Shown here in pieces: positions 54,072-56,646 of a stretch of DNA of 56,646 nucleotides. The number at the start of each line of letters is the position of its first letter. The stretch's first letter is position 1. This stretch comes from Propionibacteriaceae bacterium (GTDB lineage: Bacteria; Actinomycetota; Actinomycetes; Propionibacteriales; Propionibacteriaceae), in NCBI GenBank assembly GCA_030532825.1, contig JAUNKK010000011.1:1-56646 (forward strand), in the 5' to 3' direction. Below the pieces are notes generated by a model that did not search any database, had not been told where the DNA came from, and saw nothing but the letters and a program-made list of their open reading frames with translations. The position numbers were made by a program, and so were the translations under genes.

Positions 54072-54737
54072 ATGCGCGCCAACTACCACGAAGAACTGGA
54101 CGGGCTCCTTGACAGCCTGCAGGACATGGCCGTCCTGGTGGAGACCGCCGTCAGCGAAGCCTCCGCGGCGCTCCTCAACCCCGATCTGGCCCGCGCCGAG
54201 GCGGTGATCACCAACGATGCCGAGCTCGACGCAATCCACGAGGATCTCGAATACCGCTGCCTATCACTGCTGGCTTTGCAGGCTCCCGTCGCTGGGGAAC
54301 TGCGGACCATCGTGTCGGCCATCCGGGTGGTCTTCGAGCTGGCTCGCATGGGCGACCTGGCCGCGCACGTCGCGAAGATCGCACGGCTGCGTTTCCCAGA
54401 TTCCGCAGTTCCCGAGAATCTCCGGGCGAACTTTGCCCGGATGTCGGAGGTATGCCTCGACATGATCCGGCTGGCGCACCAGTCGCTGAAGAACCGCGAC
54501 GCGGAGGCCGCGCTACGGATGGCCGAGATCGATCACGAAATGGACGGGCTGCGACGCGACCACTTCGGGGTGCTGCTCGGCGAGCACTGGAGCGGCTCCG
54601 TTGAGCAAGCCATCGATGTGGCACTGCTAGGCCGCTATTACGAGCGTTTCGCGGATCACGCCGTCGCGGTGGCGCGGCGCGTCATCTACATCATCACTGG
54701 CGGTTTCCCTGAAGGCGAGGAGTGGCCGAACGCGTAA
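54072..54737 (+). CDS. phoU: Phosphate signalling regulator PhoU
   Basis: A 221-residue, all-helical protein made of two three-helix PhoU repeats: MRANYHEELDGLLDSLQDMA and ELRTIVSAIRVVFELARMGD in the first, with RDAEAALRMAEIDHEMDGL and ALLGRYYERFADHAVAVARR in the second. It connects phosphate transport to SenX3-RegX3. It is divergent from senX3 with 83 bp between them. No pst transporter genes are in this window. Confidence 0.95.
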   Translation: MRANYHEELDGLLDSLQDMAVLVETAVSEASAALLNPDLARAEAVITNDAELDAIHEDLEYRCLSLLALQAPVAGELRTIVSAIRVVFELARMGDLAAHVAKIARLRFPDSAVPENLRANFARMSEVCLDMIRLAHQSLKNRDAEAALRMAEIDHEMDGLRRDHFGVLLGEHWSGSVEQAIDVALLGRYYERFADHAVAVARRVIYIITGGFPEGEEWPNA

Positions 54738-54818
54738 CGGGACCCCACGGCTTTGCGCTGGACTCAGTGTCTACACTGACCGAGAACATGAGAATCCGGA
54801 CCAGTAAGGGGATAGTCC

Positions 54819-55754
54819 ATGACCGTCAGCCGTAGGCAGTTCACCTTGGCGCTCTCGGCCGGCCTGATCACGGTTGGCATCGGGGCCTGCGCCCCGGCGG
54901 GGCTGAGCGCTGAGCCACCGGCCTCCTCTCCCCCGCCCGCCGAACCACCACAGAGCGAGGAACCCACCCCCAGCCCGGAGCCGACGCCCGAACCGTCACC
55001 AGAACCGACCCCTGAACCAACGCCGCAGGAGATCTTGGATGCAGCTCTGCAGGAGGGTTCGAATCACAGCGTCGGGGCTACGAAATACGCCCATCCGGCG
55101 GAGCAAGTTCAGGGCTGGATGGCGGAGCCGAGCACCGCCCCGGAGCCGATCGTGTTTCTGACTTTCGATGATGGCCCGAACCACTCCACGAGCGTGCAGA
55201 TTCTGGACATTCTCAAGGAACATGAGGTGCCCGCCACATTCTTCGTCGTAGGAAATCTAGTTTCCGACGCCCACGATGTGCTCCAGCGGGAGATCACAGA
55301 GGGCCATTCGATCGCCATCCACAGCTACAGCCACAACTACAAGAAGCTCTACCCCAGCCGGAAAGCCAATGTCGACACCATCATCGACGAGTTGAAACGC
55401 ACGCGCTCCGATCTGCGCGATGCCCTGGGTGAGGGCTACAACACCAGTTGCTGGCGCTACCCCGGTGGGCACATGAGCTGGCAGGGAATGGCGGCAGCAG
55501 ATGAGGCTCTCGCCGCGGAGGGGGTGCACTGGGTGGACTGGAACTCCCTCACGGGCGATGCCGAACCGGAGAACCGCCGCCCCACGACCGTCGATGGCAT
55601 GGTGAAGATGGCCACGACACCCATCGCGGAGGGCGTCAAGGTGTCCGTGATGCTGGCCCACGACTCGGAGGGCAAGGACCTGACGGTGAAGTCGCTGCCG
55701 AAGATCATCGAGGCGTACAAGGAAGCGGGATACACCTTCGGCGTGATCGCCTGA
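54819..55754 (+). CDS. Polysaccharide deacetylase (NodB domain) lipoprotein
   Basis: A 311-residue exported enzyme. The N-terminus has a twin-arginine-like SRRQFTLALSAG and a lipobox-like GIGAC, followed by a Pro/Glu/Ser-rich spacer (EPTPEPSPEPTPEPTPQE). The NodB domain is complete: TFDDGPNHSTSVQILDIL, metal-binding HSYSHNYKKLYPS, and RYPGGHMSWQG. It would deacetylate peptidoglycan or another surface glycan. AAGGGGAT precedes the ATG. It lies between phoU and gpm on the same strand. Confidence 0.9.
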   Translation: MTVSRRQFTLALSAGLITVGIGACAPAGLSAEPPASSPPPAEPPQSEEPTPSPEPTPEPSPEPTPEPTPQEILDAALQEGSNHSVGATKYAHPAEQVQGWMAEPSTAPEPIVFLTFDDGPNHSTSVQILDILKEHEVPATFFVVGNLVSDAHDVLQREITEGHSIAIHSYSHNYKKLYPSRKANVDTIIDELKRTRSDLRDALGEGYNTSCWRYPGGHMSWQGMAAADEALAAEGVHWVDWNSLTGDAEPENRRPTTVDGMVKMATTPIAEGVKVSVMLAHDSEGKDLTVKSLPKIIEAYKEAGYTFGVIA

Positions 55755-55785
55755 CTTTCACAGCCCAGGCGCAGGAGGCGTGCCG

Positions 55786-55797
55786 TAGGCTGTGGGC
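55786..55797 (+). promoter_or_regulatory. Leaderless promoter of gpmA
   Basis: TAGGCT at 55786-55791 ends 6 nt before ATG 55798, with no ribosome-binding site. The same spacing occurs at several other genes in this window. Confidence 0.45.
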
Positions 55798-56547
55798 ATG
55801 ACCGGAAAGCTGATCCTGCTCCGCCACGGCGAGAGCGAGTGGAACGCCAAGAACCTGTTCACCGGCTGGGTGGACGTCGACATCAACGAGAAGGGCCAGA
55901 CCGAAGCCCGCAAGGCCGCTGAGCTGCTGAAGTCAGAGGACCTGCTGCCCACTATTCTGCACACTTCCCTGCTGCGCCGCGCCATCCACACTGCCTACCT
56001 CGCCGTGGATGGCTGCGACCGGCACTGGATTCCGGTGCGCCGCAGCTGGCGCCTGAACGAGCGTCACTATGGCGCGCTGCAGGGGCTGGACAAGACCGCC
56101 ACGCGCGAGAAATACGGCGACGAGCAGTTCATGCTGTGGCGCCGCAGCTACGACACCCCGCCGCCGCTGCAGGACACCGACGCCGAGTACTCGCAGTTCA
56201 ACGACCCGCGCTATGCGGACATTCCAGCCGACGAACGTCCCCGCACCGAATGCCTGAAGGATGTCGTCGCCCGGATGCTGCCGTACTGGGAGGAGGCCAT
56301 CGTCCCCGATCTGCAGGCCGGACATACTGTGCTGGTGACGGCCCACGGCAACTCCCTGCGTGCGCTGGTCAAGCATTTGGATGGCATCTCCGACGAGGAG
56401 ATTGCCGGCCTGAATATCCCGACCGGGATCCCGCTGTTCTACGAACTCGACGAGAACAACAAACCGCTCGTCAAGGGCGGTCGCTACCTCGACCCAGAGG
56501 CCGCCGCGGCGTCCATTGAAGCCGTGAAGAACCAGGGCAAGAAGTAA
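55798..56547 (+). CDS. gpmA: 2,3-bisphosphoglycerate-dependent phosphoglycerate mutase
   Basis: A glycolytic mutase of 249 residues that interconverts 3- and 2-phosphoglycerate. The catalytic His is in [12 protein letters not shown], followed by [31 protein letters not shown] and the second His in [21 protein letters not shown] 55798 is preferred over a GTG 6 nt upstream. The neighbourhood with phoU and senX3-regX3 is typical of actinobacteria. Confidence 0.96.
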   Translation: MTGKLILLRHGESEWNAKNLFTGWVDVDINEKGQTEARKAAELLKSEDLLPTILHTSLLRRAIHTAYLAVDGCDRHWIPVRRSWRLNERHYGALQGLDKTATREKYGDEQFMLWRRSYDTPPPLQDTDAEYSQFNDPRYADIPADERPRTECLKDVVARMLPYWEEAIVPDLQAGHTVLVTAHGNSLRALVKHLDGISDEEIAGLNIPTGIPLFYELDENNKPLVKGGRYLDPEAAAASIEAVKNQGKK

Positions 56548-56566
56548 CTGCCTGCCTCGGGGTGCC

Positions 56567-56584
56567 GGGCGGGGCGCCCCGCCC
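56567..56584 (+). terminator. GC-rich palindrome after gpmA
   Basis: GGGCGGGGCGCCCCGCCC is a perfect 18-bp palindrome 20 bp after the gpmA stop. It could act as a terminator, although the sequence directly after it looks unreliable. Confidence 0.4.
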
Positions 56585-56646
56585 CCCCCCGCGCCCGCGC
56601 CGGGCGGCCCCCCAAAAAACGGTCGCCAGGGCCAACCCACCCCCCC
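56585..56646. other. Low-quality-looking window end
   Basis: Homopolymer runs of C, A and G dominate the last 60 bp, unlike the rest of the window. This may be an assembly edge rather than biology. No gene is seen. Confidence 0.5.

Noticed and set aside
1..56646. tRNA, rRNA or CRISPR arrays
   Set aside because: I found no cloverleaf arms with a T-loop in the right setting (a GGTTCGAATC-like string near 55058 is inside the deacetylase gene), no rRNA-like stretch and no regularly spaced repeat array.
56585..56646. G/C homopolymer runs as a regulatory or replication signal
   Set aside because: The composition breaks off sharply at the window edge and looks like low-quality sequence.

Overview
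The window reads as chromosomal DNA of a high-GC Gram-positive bacterium (Actinomycetota). The evidence is GC-rich codon use, many GTG starts, and the housekeeping block carD-ispD-ispF with senX3-regX3, phoU and gpm, plus cysS-rlmB. The gene set would suit a Propionibacteriaceae-type organism such as Arachnia or a relative, but that is an inference and no rRNA gene is present to settle it. Several genes have an actinobacterial -10 hexamer only 6-8 nt before the start codon, so leaderless mRNAs look common here.

Layout. 1-5.8 kb: a LacI-type regulator, an unrecognised ORF translationally coupled to a UvrD-like helicase with a RelE-like N-terminus, and a DUF4032 protein. 5.8-13.9 kb: Sir2 deacylase, a small membrane protein, a DUF4143 ATPase with repeated promoter boxes, an alpha/beta hydrolase, a methyltransferase, an NhaA-thioredoxin-fold fusion and an FAD amine oxidase-like enzyme. 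14.1-23.0 kb: a broken histidine kinase, a Fic protein, the Hen1-Pnkp RNA-repair operon (Pnkp frameshifted near its end) and a second broken kinase. 23.0-27.7 kb is a scarred accessory zone: a VapBC-type module sits between the second broken kinase and its truncated response regulator, the regulator is fused tail-to-tail with a truncated DUF4143 ATPase, and that ATPase is split by an IS1634-family element with an 81-83 bp target duplication. A Phd/VapC module follows. 27.7-30.4 kb: an intact two-component system divergent from a CPBP membrane protease.

30.4-32.5 kb is a lower-GC island. It holds a LysE-like remnant, a secreted protein with a bacteriocin-like hydrophobic C-terminus and a four-helix membrane protein beside it, plus gene fragments and repeats. 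32.5-38.8 kb: cysS-rlmB, a three-copy tandem family of unknown membrane proteins (one intact, two decayed), and glyA. 38.8-47.5 kb: a seven-gene minus-strand operon (three glycosyltransferases, an ABC exporter, two kinase-fold phosphotransferases, UDP-glucose dehydrogenase), a candidate uncharacterised surface-glycan pathway. 47.5-56.6 kb: a DUF2207 protein, a zinc metallopeptidase, MEP-pathway genes, carD, the phosphate-sensing genes, a polysaccharide deacetylase lipoprotein and phosphoglycerate mutase, ending in low-quality-looking sequence.

Most promising for new biology: the secreted protein/membrane protein pair in the low-GC island, the glycan operon, the direct-repeat promoters shared in design by two unrelated-site DUF4143 ATPases, and the RelE-like/UvrD helicase with its coupled small partner. 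All functions are read from motifs by eye, without database searches.
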